Positions 26,326 to 35,818 of a DNA stretch of 64,000 nucleotides are shown one piece after another. The stretch lies in contig NZ_DF968183.1 of assembly GCF_001192835.1 (NCBI RefSeq), forward strand, positions 620,001 through 684,000, read 5' to 3'. The notes beneath the pieces were generated by a model, which saw nothing but the letters and a program-made list of their open reading frames with translations, had not been told where the DNA came from and did not search any database. The position numbers and the translations under genes are program-made. The first letter of the stretch is position 1, and the number at the start of each line of letters is the position of its first letter. The DNA is from Lentimicrobium saccharophilum (lineage in GTDB: Bacteria > Bacteroidota > Bacteroidia > Bacteroidales > Lentimicrobiaceae).

Positions 26326-27948
26326 ATGAAACTCAAATATTTTCTACTCTTCTTAAGCTCAGTTCTTATGCTGGCTTCCTGCCGGAAGGACTTCGAAGAG
26401 ATTGACAACAATCCGCAGGGATTCACCACGGCAAGTGACGGCTCCTTATTCAACGGTATAATTCAGTCGCTCTTGCCAACCTGGAACGAACAATTCTACA
26501 TCAACAACGAAATATTGTATGCCCAGACCCAGCAGGCGGCACTGACCAAATCGGCATGGGGTAATTTTACCCTTGGCACTGAGGATATGTGGTCGAACTA
26601 TTACAAAACCCTGCCTGCCATCAGGGAACTGGAAAAAAGGATTGCCACTTATCCGGAGACGCCGGCCACCACCAACATGAAGGCCATGCTTTTGATCGTC
26701 AGAGCATATAAGACATTTAAGCTGACAGACATATTCGGCGACATTCCATATTCCGCAGCAGGCTACGGATACCAGGACCTGGGCAAACTTTACCCGGTTT
26801 ACGATGATCAGCGCGACATATATTTGTCGTTACTCGACGACCTTGCCTGGGCAGCCGAAAACATCAATGACACCGCAGCAATCGCTGAGCCATTCACCAC
26901 CTTTGCCAACTTCGACAAGCTGTTTAACGGCAGGCGCGACATGTGGCGCAAATTCGCCAATTCGCTCAGGCTGCGCCATGCCATGCGCATGGCAGAAAAG
27001 GAGCCTCAGCTGGCTTCAGCCATTATAGGTGATATCATTGAAAACAATCTGCCGGTAATTTACGGATATGATTTCATCACCCCTGTGCTGGAAAGCGCCT
27101 GCATCTGGCCCGGGGCCAACGGCTTCTCAAACGAAAGTGTAAGCTGGTCGTTTCGCGAGCACAATGGCCTCCGGATGGGATCAAACATCTGGCATCAGTT
27201 CTCCAATACAGATGATCCCGCCGGTTCCGGCATTTTTGATCCCCGGGCTTACATTTTTTTCGAAGGCGATCAAAATGAGCAGTGGATCCCCTTTCCTCAG
27301 ATTCCGGACCAGGGAACACCGTCGGCCCAGGGAATTCCTTATGGCAGCCACCGCGACGATATGGGAAACTATCATATCAAAAACAACGTCAACTACTCCC
27401 CTTTCAATTTCTTCATCATAGCCGACGAAAACAATATGCCGGTTATTCTGATGACGGGTGCAGAAGTGCATTTCATTAAGGCAGAAGCATACTTCAGGGG
27501 CATCGGGGTTGCCGAAGATAAATCGGCTGCCGACATTGAATACATGAATGGAATAAATGCTTCAGTTGAATGGTGGATAAATCTGGCTGACCGCTTAAGA
27601 TTGCCAATCTCCGGGGTGAAGTTTACCGACAAAATCACCATTCCGCAGAATCTGAATGCAGCTTCTGTACTTATGAAATTCGGCTCCTGGAATGCCGTCA
27701 GCGATGAGGAAAAACTTCGCTTCATATACACCCAGCGCTGGATTGATGCCTTCAGGCAACCCTGGGAAGCCTATGCCGAAGCAAGACGTACAGGTATGAC
27801 CCCACGGGAAGGCGATCCGATTGCACACTTCAGAATGCCTTATCCCCCTTCCGAAAACCAATACAATGCTGCCAACCTGAATGATGCACGACTGAAACAG
27901 GGCGGAGATGAACCGGGCATTAAGATCTGGTGGATTCCCGGAAATTAG
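26326..27948 (+). CDS. SusD/RagB-family nutrient-binding outer-membrane lipoprotein
   Basis: 540 residues with a lipoprotein signal peptide (MKLKYFLLFLSSVLMLASC, lipobox LASC with C19 as the lipidated residue). The N-terminal segment DNNPQGF and the TPR-like helices (NMKAMLLIVRAYKTFKLTDIFGDIPYSAAGYG) place it in the SusD-like group that pairs with SusC. The C-terminal block contains RFIYTQRWIDAFRQPWEAYAEARRTG, a SusD family hallmark. The protein caps the SusC barrel on the cell surface and captures substrate. It follows susC by 71 bases and precedes the PNGase F-like gene by 48 bases, all on one strand, consistent with one operon. Confidence 0.95.
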   Translation: MKLKYFLLFLSSVLMLASCRKDFEEIDNNPQGFTTASDGSLFNGIIQSLLPTWNEQFYINNEILYAQTQQAALTKSAWGNFTLGTEDMWSNYYKTLPAIRELEKRIATYPETPATTNMKAMLLIVRAYKTFKLTDIFGDIPYSAAGYGYQDLGKLYPVYDDQRDIYLSLLDDLAWAAENINDTAAIAEPFTTFANFDKLFNGRRDMWRKFANSLRLRHAMRMAEKEPQLASAIIGDIIENNLPVIYGYDFITPVLESACIWPGANGFSNESVSWSFREHNGLRMGSNIWHQFSNTDDPAGSGIFDPRAYIFFEGDQNEQWIPFPQIPDQGTPSAQGIPYGSHRDDMGNYHIKNNVNYSPFNFFIIADENNMPVILMTGAEVHFIKAEAYFRGIGVAEDKSAADIEYMNGINASVEWWINLADRLRLPISGVKFTDKITIPQNLNAASVLMKFGSWNAVSDEEKLRFIYTQRWIDAFRQPWEAYAEARRTGMTPREGDPIAHFRMPYPPSENQYNAANLNDARLKQGGDEPGIKIWWIPGN

Positions 27949-27996
27949 CATTTAAAAGAAAAACCATCAATATCAACACAACCAAAATCCTGAGAC

Positions 27997-30504
27997 ATGA
28001 AAAACAATTACCTGAAACTGACCCTGATGACGATGGCCCTGCTGTTTACAGCACTTTCCGGCCTCAGGGCACAAACGAACCAGTACCTGCACTATGATTG
28101 TGCCAACCTTGATTATGTGGTACTAGAAAACGGTTCACAGTACATTGCCAATAAACCCGGAATTACTATTGCCGGCTGGTTTTACGACGATCAGCTTGGT
28201 TACGGACAAGGACTGATGGGCTTCAGGGGCACGCAGGGTTTCTACATGATCCAGCTTGCTGATGGCAAGGTTGAATGCCGTTTCCAGAATTCTGCCGGTA
28301 CCCTTTTTGAATATGTGGCTCCGGCAAACACCGTGATTCCGCAGGTGTGGCAGCATTTTGCCTGGATTTACGACGGGAGTGCAATAAAACTGTATGTCAA
28401 CGGAATCCTGAAAGGCAGCAAAGCCGCCAGTGGAACATTTACCGCTACAAATATTGCGTTCTCCATTGGACGCAGCATTCTGGCCGGACTGGACTTTTAC
28501 TGGTGCGGCCGCACTGACGAGGTAAGTGTTTGGTCGAAAGCACTTACCCAGGAAGAGATACAGGATATGATGGACAATGAACTCACCGGGCAGGAACCCG
28601 GGCTTGAAATGTATTACAAATTCAACCAGGGAGTTCCCGGGGGTGACAATACTTCCATTACCAAACTTACTTCACAGGTTGATTCCCCTATAAGGGATGC
28701 CGATCTTATCAACTTCAGGATGACCGGAGAAACATCAAATTTCAACGGAACCCTTGATCCAACCTATCAGGCCATTTCCTTCCCTCCTATCCCAAATAAG
28801 CTGAACAACGAGCCCCCTTTCGCCATCGAAGCAACAGCCACCTCCGGCTTGCCGGTTACTTTCAATATTCTTTCAGGCCCGGCAACCGTGGAAGGAAATA
28901 TCATTACCCTCACCGGAGCACCCGGCCTCGTTGAAGTGGAAGCCACCCAGCCCGGAGGTGGCCAGTACAATCCTGCCGAACCGGTAATTCAGCGCTTTCA
29001 TGTGCTCGACCCGCAGACACATGTCCCCGACATTGACATACGAAATCCTTTGGCGGGAAATGTATATGTACCGGTGCTCTCGCCCATACAGCTGGCTGCC
29101 ATCTCGACCATCGAATTTCCGGAATTGTTTTCTGTAGCGTGGGTCAAATTCAGAATTAACGGCCAGACCGTTGATGCCCAGAACTTCTGGAACGGTCATT
29201 TTACCGGATGGTGGACGCCTCCCGGATACGGCAACCATACCATTGAAGTGCTTTCAGCCAACAATTTCGGCGCAGTAAAGACCGAAACCATGAGCATAAG
29301 CATTCAGCCGGCCGCAACCAATGCTTCGGTACAGGCTTTCAAGGATATCTGGCTCAATCCCACGCAGATCACCCAAACAGTTGAAGCCAATCTGCCCTCA
29401 TTCCTGGGTGCATATGATCAGATCATCGCGACCCTCAATGTACACTGCCCCACGGGCGGCTGCGGCGCCTGGGACCGCGTGGCCTATTTCGAAGCGCAGG
29501 ACAAGGAAGGCAACTGGGTGGAGATTATCCGCTACATCACTCCTTACGGAGTGGCCTGTTCCCACTCTATCGACCTTACTGATTACATGAGTATACTGCA
29601 GGGAAAAACGGCTTTCAGGGCAACCTGTCCGACCCTGGACAACGGGTTTCTGTATGACCTCACCCTCGACTACCGTTCCGGTGCCCCTGCATATCTCTAC
29701 AGCAGGGTGAAAGAAGTCTGGCGCGAAATATTCCCCTTCGGTGATTATGCCAACCTGCAACCGGTTACCGATTTTCAGTATGAATATCCTGAGAATACGG
29801 TTGCCTCAAGGTTTAAACTGGTGTCGACCGGCCATGGATGGGGCGACCTCAATACCAGCAATGCCGCGGAATTTTACAATGCAACCCACGACATTTATGT
29901 TAACGGAGCAAAAAAGTATTCCCAGATAAACTGGAACACCTGCAATCCGAATCCCGATGGCTGTCAGCCGCAGAATGGCACATGGTACCACAACCGCGCC
30001 GGATGGTGTCCGGGAAGTATCGCGCCCTGGTTCAATTTCAGCCTGGATGAATATGTGAATGCAGGGAATGTTACCCTCGGATATAAATTCTTCGAAAATT
30101 ACGTGGATTATTGCCACCCGAACCATCCGGACTGTCAGACCGGTGTTACCTGCTCCGATTGCAACGATGGTTTTAACCCGGTGCTTGATGTTGCCAGCTA
30201 CGTGATTTCATACGCTACCAGCCCTATGATTGTTGTAAAATCAGAGCCCAAACCCGTTGCAGAAAATGCTTTGCTGGTTTTCCCGAATCCTTCAAACGGC
30301 ATCTTCGAAATTTCCCTCGAAAAAACCATCAATCTGAAGAACGGCGAAATTATCATCTATGACAATATGAGCCGACCGATCAGGTTTATTCCGTGGAATG
30401 GCGACACCTTCACCCTCGATCTTAGCGCCCATGGCAGCGGGATGTATTTTTTGCAGGTGGTCAGCCCCGGATTTTCAGAGGTGAAAAAGATTGTAATTGA
30501 ATAA
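27997..30504 (+). CDS. Secreted LamG + PNGase F-like protein with T9SS sorting domain
   Basis: 835 residues. In order: signal peptide ending LRAQ; a LamG/concanavalin-like sandwich (about 30-215); an Ig-like linker (about 265-435); a two-part PNGase F fold (about 440-745); and a T9SS type A sorting domain (VFPNPSNGIFEISL to KKIVIE). The PNGase part contains GCGAWDR with D493 equivalent to catalytic Asp60, TPYGVA, AAEFYNATHDI with E625 equivalent to Glu206, and RAGWCPG (667-673). By hand alignment the third residue, Glu118 of Flavobacterium PNGase F, is replaced by Cys. The family releases N-glycans from glycoproteins; activity here is uncertain because of that change. It forms an operon with SusC/SusD and ends at a strong terminator. 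Confidence 0.85.
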   Translation: MKNNYLKLTLMTMALLFTALSGLRAQTNQYLHYDCANLDYVVLENGSQYIANKPGITIAGWFYDDQLGYGQGLMGFRGTQGFYMIQLADGKVECRFQNSAGTLFEYVAPANTVIPQVWQHFAWIYDGSAIKLYVNGILKGSKAASGTFTATNIAFSIGRSILAGLDFYWCGRTDEVSVWSKALTQEEIQDMMDNELTGQEPGLEMYYKFNQGVPGGDNTSITKLTSQVDSPIRDADLINFRMTGETSNFNGTLDPTYQAISFPPIPNKLNNEPPFAIEATATSGLPVTFNILSGPATVEGNIITLTGAPGLVEVEATQPGGGQYNPAEPVIQRFHVLDPQTHVPDIDIRNPLAGNVYVPVLSPIQLAAISTIEFPELFSVAWVKFRINGQTVDAQNFWNGHFTGWWTPPGYGNHTIEVLSANNFGAVKTETMSISIQPAATNASVQAFKDIWLNPTQITQTVEANLPSFLGAYDQIIATLNVHCPTGGCGAWDRVAYFEAQDKEGNWVEIIRYITPYGVACSHSIDLTDYMSILQGKTAFRATCPTLDNGFLYDLTLDYRSGAPAYLYSRVKEVWREIFPFGDYANLQPVTDFQYEYPENTVASRFKLVSTGHGWGDLNTSNAAEFYNATHDIYVNGAKKYSQINWNTCNPNPDGCQPQNGTWYHNRAGWCPGSIAPWFNFSLDEYVNAGNVTLGYKFFENYVDYCHPNHPDCQTGVTCSDCNDGFNPVLDVASYVISYATSPMIVVKSEPKPVAENALLVFPNPSNGIFEISLEKTINLKNGEIIIYDNMSRPIRFIPWNGDTFTLDLSAHGSGMYFLQVVSPGFSEVKKIVIE

Positions 30505-30567
30505 GACTGACCGGCCGGAAGTGCATAAGGCTGGCCGGCAAAGGCATTTATTTATATTTATTGATTA

Positions 30568-30606
30568 AAGGTCTGGCAAGTTCTGTGATAACTTGCCAGA
30601 CCTTTT
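30568..30606 (+). terminator. Strong Rho-independent terminator after the SusCD/PNGase F-like operon
   Basis: A 15-base-pair stem (AAGGTCTGGCAAGTT with its complement) closes a 7-base loop and is followed by TTTTCATTTT. It lies 64 bases after the stop codon. A second inverted repeat (CCGGCC/GGCCGG, about 30512-30538) without a T-tract lies just before it. Confidence 0.92.
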
Positions 30607-30756
30607 CATTTTAACCAATCATAAAATCAAGATAACTTCATGCATCAAGTATAAATTCAGTTGCATTCCCGGAATGCCGAAAACCAATAAACCGGGTAAA
30701 TTCAGGCATATCTCCGTCGGCCTGATAAACATTATAAGCGTATTGCCCGGTTCAAC

Positions 30757-32280
30757 TTACCTGATGTACAAGGTTGGTGCTTCGGGGCCCAGGGGCAGGT
30801 CGAGCATTACCCAGCCGACCAGCAGGGCGGTCCAGAAAATGGTGAACACGATGGTATAGGGCAACATGGTTGAGATCAGGGTTCCCAGTCCGGAGTTTTT
30901 CTGATACTTTTCGAAGTAAATGATGATCAACGCAAAAAAGCTCATCATGGGAGAAATGATGTTGGTAACGGAATCCCCTACCCTGAAGATGGCCTGTGAA
31001 AGTTCGGGCGAATACCCGAGCAGCATGAACATGGGAATGAAAACAGGCCCCATAATGGCCCATTTGGCGGAAGCGCTGCCCATAAACAGGTTGATAAATC
31101 CAGACAGCATCACAAAAAGGATTATCAGAGGTATAAGCCCAAGATCGGCCTGATGCAGAAACGCAGCTCCTTTCACGGCAATCACAAGCCCGAGGTTGCT
31201 CCATTTGAAATAGGCAACAAACTGGGCTGCAAAAAACACCAGCACCAGGAAGGCTGAAAGGGTTTTAAAACTGTCGGCCATCCCTTTAACAACATCTGTA
31301 TCATTCTTAAATTTACCGGTTACAGCCCCATAAACGATACCAAGACTGGCAGCCATAAAGAAAAGAAAGGCAATGAACCCTTTGATCAGCGGCGAATGCA
31401 GGATGGTATTGTCAGTACCCCTTAAAAAACCCTGATCAGGCAACAGTCCAATAGCAAAAAGCAGCACCCATGCAACTGATGTAACCATCACCCAGCGCAG
31501 AGCCTTACGCTCACGGGGATTAAGCTTTTCCATTGATTCCGGTATAACATCACCAGTATATTTTCCCAACCGGGGCTCTACAATTCTTTCTGTAACCCAG
31601 GTACCCAGCAACGAAATCAGCAGGGTTGACGCCACCATGAAATAATAGTTGGCTGTCGGCAGCACATAGTATTCTGCATCGAGTATCCGGGCGGCTTCGG
31701 TTGAAAGCCCCGCAAGCAAAGGGTCGATGGTACCTATGAAAAGGTTGGCGCTGAAGCCGCCCGAAACACCGGCAAATGCGGCAGCCATGCCTGCCACAGG
31801 GTGCCGCCCTACAGAATGAAATATCACGCCTGCCATAGGAATCAGCAGCACATATCCCAGATCACTGGCTACATTGGATACAATTCCGGAAAAAACAAGC
31901 ACAAACGTGAGCATTTTCTTCGGCGATTTGAGCACCAGCAGCCTGATGACCGCCCCAACAAGACCACTGCTTTCCGCAATGCCGATTCCCAGCAATGCAA
32001 CCATGACAATCCCAAGCGGGGCAAATCCGGTATAATTTTCAACCATCTCAAGCACAATTCTCCTGAATCCTTCGTTCGAAAGGAGGTTGTGTACCTGTAT
32101 GATTTCCCCGGTTGCAGGATGCGATGCCTGCCAGCCCAAAAGCTGACCTATCCAGGAAAAAATCAGCACGGCAATGGCAAACAACGCAAAAAGTGTTGCC
32201 GGGTTGGGCAGGGCGTTTCCCCCTTTTTCAACAATGTTAAGGAATCGCGAAAACAAAGAAGTTCTGGAGTTGGTCGTCAT
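30757..32280 (-). CDS. AbgT-family transporter
   Basis: 507 residues with about eleven to thirteen hydrophobic segments and re-entrant-like SNVASDLGYVLLIPMAG and GSASAKWAIMGPVFIPMF motifs, the latter with the S/N and P residues conserved in AbgT proteins. The N-terminus (NIVEKGGNALPNPATLFALFA) is also typical. The founding member imports p-aminobenzoyl-glutamate; other members export sulfonamides or other folate-related compounds. Substrate here cannot be read. The gene stands alone, convergent with the PNGase F-like operon, and has a TATTTTTG box 60 bases before its start. Confidence 0.93.
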   Translation of the reverse strand: MTTNSRTSLFSRFLNIVEKGGNALPNPATLFALFAIAVLIFSWIGQLLGWQASHPATGEIIQVHNLLSNEGFRRIVLEMVENYTGFAPLGIVMVALLGIGIAESSGLVGAVIRLLVLKSPKKMLTFVLVFSGIVSNVASDLGYVLLIPMAGVIFHSVGRHPVAGMAAAFAGVSGGFSANLFIGTIDPLLAGLSTEAARILDAEYYVLPTANYYFMVASTLLISLLGTWVTERIVEPRLGKYTGDVIPESMEKLNPRERKALRWVMVTSVAWVLLFAIGLLPDQGFLRGTDNTILHSPLIKGFIAFLFFMAASLGIVYGAVTGKFKNDTDVVKGMADSFKTLSAFLVLVFFAAQFVAYFKWSNLGLVIAVKGAAFLHQADLGLIPLIILFVMLSGFINLFMGSASAKWAIMGPVFIPMFMLLGYSPELSQAIFRVGDSVTNIISPMMSFFALIIIYFEKYQKNSGLGTLISTMLPYTIVFTIFWTALLVGWVMLDLPLGPEAPTLYIR

Positions 32281-32340
32281 AATGGCCAGCTTATTAAATA
32301 AGAGTCAGATTTTCTGGGAGTTAATTCCGGATTAAGGTAA

Positions 32341-32373
32341 CAAAAATAGCAAAATCCTTGAAATTATTAACAA
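32341..32373 (-). promoter_or_regulatory. Bacteroidota promoter for the AbgT gene
   Basis: On the reverse strand a -7 box TATTTTTG (32341-32348) is preceded by a TTG at 32371-32373, a 22-base spacing, slightly longer than ideal. The box lies 60 bases before the start codon. Confidence 0.5.
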
Positions 32374-32478
32374 TAAACACCCCGGGGTGTTCAATCAGGA
32401 AAATGGTTTTCAGACTGAGACAGAATAAAGACCGGAAGGACCTGAACGCCCTGCCCGAATCAGAAAGAGAAACGGATC

Positions 32479-33135
32479 TTACTCAGTCGGCCGCTGAGGT
32501 ACATTGCTTTTTCTTAAAATATTGCACCTTATCCCCAGCATCAGCATCCCCTCATAACCTTTGACATCCAGACTGTAGGGCGCTCCTCCCGGTGAATAAC
32601 GACTGATTTTGTACATGTGAGTAATATCAGCATTGTGCTGCCATGCCAGATTGATCATGTATTGATCCATCATCCGTAAGCCAATCCCCAGCCTCCAATA
32701 CCAACCCAGCAGAAAAAGAGACCTGCTTTTAACAAAATCATCGGTAACCGCGTCCGGATTATAATCCAGCAGGTAACTGCCGGATAAACCAGCAGCAGGT
32801 AAAATCTGTAGTTTCCGCCCCAGGCATAACTCAATCCCTGCCGGTAGCCGAAGGTATTTGAATGCGGCATCAGCATCATATATGGAATAAAAGGTGAGTC
32901 CGCCGTTTAGTCTGAAAAAAGCCCGCTCCGGCCGGAAATAATAATTCATGCCGATGCTGAATACATCAGCGCTTTCTTCATCGAACGGCAAAAGAATTAC
33001 GCTGCCATCATAGCCGGTTGTTGATTTACCAAGCCCCTGTTCAATTGCGACAGTACTTTCCTGCGCAGTGGCGAATTGCATAACAAATACCAATGCAGGC
33101 ATTAAAAAACCTGATATCAACCTGATTAAATGCAT
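32479..33135 (-). CDS. Outer-membrane beta-barrel protein, unknown function
   Basis: The open frame extends upstream to 33192, but the ATG at 33135 gives a proper signal peptide (MHLIRLISGFLMPALVFVMQ, FATAQ), so I use it (218 residues). The mature part is a series of amphipathic strands (FSIGMNYYFRPERAFFRLNGGLTFYS, LRLPAGIELCLGRKLQILPAAGLSGSYLLDY, YWRLGIGLRMMDQYMINLAWQ, YEGMLMLGIRCNIL), as in PorT- or OmpA-barrel-like small porins of Bacteroidota. No precise family or function can be given. A TATATTTG box 55 bases upstream supports the start. Confidence 0.75.
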   Translation of the reverse strand: MHLIRLISGFLMPALVFVMQFATAQESTVAIEQGLGKSTTGYDGSVILLPFDEESADVFSIGMNYYFRPERAFFRLNGGLTFYSIYDADAAFKYLRLPAGIELCLGRKLQILPAAGLSGSYLLDYNPDAVTDDFVKSRSLFLLGWYWRLGIGLRMMDQYMINLAWQHNADITHMYKISRYSPGGAPYSLDVKGYEGMLMLGIRCNILRKSNVPQRPTE

Positions 33136-33189
33136 CGCTTTTACGCTGGTAACAGGAAAAGAATCATCACAATTTTCTATCTGAACATT

Positions 33190-33197
33190 CAAATATA
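33190..33197 (-). promoter_or_regulatory. Bacteroidota -7 promoter box for the barrel gene
   Basis: Reverse-strand TATATTTG lies 55 bases before the chosen start at 33135. It falls inside the longer open frame, which argues for the shorter start. Confidence 0.5.
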
Positions 33198-33442
33198 CTT
33201 ATAAATCGAAAGATGCAGAAAATTATAGTTCTGAAAGCTATTACAAAAGTGAATTTCCCTGATCAATCATTAATTAAGAAACAAGCTTGGATTGAGTTTT
33301 AAACCATGTATAATAACTTACGGGCGCCAGAAATGACCATCCGGTTAACAGGACTCCGTATGATTTTGCGTTTGAAATCCCTGTAAATTAACTCTGGCAA
33401 ATAAATTTGGAGTAGATAACGATTGTTATTAAAAATCTGTCT

Positions 33443-33450
33443 TAAATTTG
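33443..33450 (+). promoter_or_regulatory. Bacteroidota -7 promoter box for the delta-60 repeat gene
   Basis: TAAATTTG lies 28 bases before the start at 33478; a TTG at 33423-33425 is 17 bases upstream. A second TAAATTTG at 33402-33409 could be an alternative start point. The 33136-33477 gap holds nothing else that I can support. Confidence 0.55.
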
Positions 33451-33477
33451 ACCTTAACAGTAACCAGACATACTAAG

Positions 33478-35049
33478 ATGAAACGCACCACCCTCCTGCT
33501 TGCCATTGCCCTTTCAATCAGTTATTGCCCGGCACAGATACCCGGCTCGCTCGATTTTTCGTTTGGAAATTGGGGAAAAAGCCTGACAGACCTTGATTCG
33601 AGACGCAATTCCGGCGAAGTAATTGAAATTGCACCTGACGGCGGCCTGATAATTTGCGGAACAAATGGTTATGCCAATGAACCCAACGATTGCTTGCTGA
33701 TCAAGTTGACATCAGGTGGCGAGCCAGATATATCCTTTGGAAACCAGGGAGCTGTTTCATTTGGTTTTGGAGGTGAAAACAGCCAGTGTTTCGATCTGGA
33801 AATTCTTACGGATGGAAGAATCCTTGTGGCCGGCGTATGTTGGGACGGGGGAAATCAGAACATCGGGCTGGCAAAATTTACCGCTGCCGGTCAACCCGAT
33901 CCGACTTTTGGATATGGAGGCACACTGATGGTTAACCTCGGAAAAAATGAATATGCTTCCTCAATAATGAAATTATCAAACAACAAATTTGTCATAACAG
34001 GTCCGATCAGTGGCCCCGGTGAACGAGAGGACCTCTTTATCATGCGGTTTCTGTCGAATGGCTCCACGGATACCGGTTTTGGCACCAATGGCTATAACGT
34101 GGCAGATCTCAATAACGACTCATACGACATACCGCGCGGCATTGTACTGCACAACAACAAGTACCTGATCAGTGCATGTGCTTTCAACCAATCTTACGAT
34201 GCCATTGTACTCATCAGGTACAATACCGATGGCACACCAGACCCCACTTTCGGGGTTGGAGGAAAATCAGTTATAGATGGTTTGAATATTATGGATATGA
34301 TTATTGAAAGGGCAACCCAGCTTGCCATCGATCAGCAAAACCGGATTATTGTGGCAGGCCGTTTCCTGGGCATTGCCGGTACCGATGGTATGCTGCTGCG
34401 CTTCCTGTCCAATGGGTATCCTGATAATAGTTTCGGAGAATCAGGCTTAAAGGTATATGCAATAGATGAAGACAATGCATTTATGGCTGTCGGCATTCAG
34501 GATGACGGTAAAATCCTGGCTGCCGGATACAGCTGGGACGGAAATGATCTCAATACTTTTCTGCTCCGTGCACTTGAAGACGGAACACCTGACCCCGGGT
34601 TTCACATGGGCCAGGGCTACGCAATCCATGAATTGAGCGCAGGAGGGTATATGCATGATATGGCCAACAGTATGGTACTGCCATCCGCCACCAAAGTATT
34701 ACTGGCCGGTTATGCCGATACCCAAAATAATCATGCCGATGTTGCCGTTTCAAAATACCATCTCGGCATCGTGACAGGAATCAATGAACAACTCCATTCC
34801 AAAGAAATTTCGATTTCAGCCGATCCGTCAGATTCCCGCATACTGCTGATTCATGGACTACCTCACAACATGACCTTTCAGGCCGGACTTTATAATATCA
34901 GCGGGCAGACTGTTTTTTCGCAACCGCTGCAGTCGGATCAGGCAAATGAGGTCCGTTTGCAGTTACCTTCAGCTTGCCGGCCGGGCATCTACCTGCTGTC
35001 AGTCGGGAACGATAAGTTTTCCGGATTTGGTAAGATTGCTATTTTATAA
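33478..35049 (+). CDS. Delta-60 repeat protein with T9SS sorting domain
   Basis: The ATG at 33478 gives a signal peptide (MKRTTLLLAIALSISYCPAQ), so I prefer it to an upstream in-frame ATG (523 residues). The body is about seven delta-60 repeats, each with a PDxSFG or PDPTFG turn followed by GGK/GGxL and a DGRILVAG or QNRIIVAG strand, forming a propeller-like fold. The last ~80 residues are a T9SS sorting domain (ISADPSDSRILLI to GFGKIAIL). The protein is surface-exposed or released; the repeat class is known from Gram-negative secreted proteins without an assigned enzymatic activity. It stands alone. Confidence 0.88.
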   Translation: MKRTTLLLAIALSISYCPAQIPGSLDFSFGNWGKSLTDLDSRRNSGEVIEIAPDGGLIICGTNGYANEPNDCLLIKLTSGGEPDISFGNQGAVSFGFGGENSQCFDLEILTDGRILVAGVCWDGGNQNIGLAKFTAAGQPDPTFGYGGTLMVNLGKNEYASSIMKLSNNKFVITGPISGPGEREDLFIMRFLSNGSTDTGFGTNGYNVADLNNDSYDIPRGIVLHNNKYLISACAFNQSYDAIVLIRYNTDGTPDPTFGVGGKSVIDGLNIMDMIIERATQLAIDQQNRIIVAGRFLGIAGTDGMLLRFLSNGYPDNSFGESGLKVYAIDEDNAFMAVGIQDDGKILAAGYSWDGNDLNTFLLRALEDGTPDPGFHMGQGYAIHELSAGGYMHDMANSMVLPSATKVLLAGYADTQNNHADVAVSKYHLGIVTGINEQLHSKEISISADPSDSRILLIHGLPHNMTFQAGLYNISGQTVFSQPLQSDQANEVRLQLPSACRPGIYLLSVGNDKFSGFGKIAIL

Positions 35050-35818
35050 AGGGACTTCTTCTTTCCGGAAAATTGACCAAAGGAGTCTGATAACCATTGG
35101 TTTCACGATTAAGGTGACCTATTGTTTTACTATTTCCGCTTTAATCCATCAGGATTCAATTTTTTCAGGAATAATGCAGATAAGAAACCAGCCCGGTACT
35201 ACTTTCATTATAACTAAATTCATAAAAGCAAAGACTTCTTTTAATAAAATTTAAGTAGGTTTGTCCTTTGAAGCAGGTTAATATTCCGGCTGATTACCAC
35301 AGTTGGAAGTCATCTAAAGATTATCATTCAAGCCGGGACAGAAGCGCATAGCCATTATCCGGCAGTGTGCTCAGCGGAAAGTGTTCATGAATGGGTTTGG
35401 ATCAGACTGATCAATGATCTGATGTCAATGATTACTTATATGAAATCATTGTTGTCCGGGAAAAATAATAAAATTTGACCAATATGCTTAGTAGTTATGG
35501 GTTTCAGAAGAATGTAAGAAGTTACGGCTTACTTTCACTTTTTCGCCACAAATCGATGCACTGAGCCTGCCGAAGTGGCTCAAAGGCACCAAGTTGCACG
35601 AATTTATTTATCTCATTTAGTGGTACTTAGTGTCTCCGTATCTTTGTGGCAGGTTCTTTTCATATTTTAACCGGACAATAATGTTTTCTTAAATATAATT
35701 ATGACAATCGACACAAAAAATGCCAAATGTTTTTATCAGTTTTGTTATACTATTTAAAACGATTCTAAACAAAATCTATTATTCAAATGTTAAAAATCGT
35801 GTTCAAAATACCTAATAT
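35050..35818. other. Long intergenic region with a repeat-like element
   Basis: No gene is supported in these 769 bases. A TAGGTTTG box at 35256-35263 has no gene behind it. An inverted-repeat element occupies about 35541-35652 and is listed separately. The last 150 bases before 35819 are very AT-rich and probably carry the promoter of the next gene, without a recognisable consensus box. Confidence 0.6.
35541..35652. repeat. Imperfect inverted-repeat element, IVS/MITE-like remnant
   Basis: The outer arms GCCACAAA (35545-35552) and TTTGTGGC (35643-35650) are perfectly complementary, and the inner arms GGCACCAAGT (35585-35594) and ACTTAGTGTC (35625-35634) pair with two G-U changes. Between them, CACTGAGCCTGCCGAAGTG (35559-35577) forms its own imperfect hairpin. 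Dispersed elements with very similar CACAAAG/ACTTAGTG arms and the CACTGAG...GAAGTG hairpin are common in Bacteroidota genomes in my memory; no transposase is present. Confidence 0.6.
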
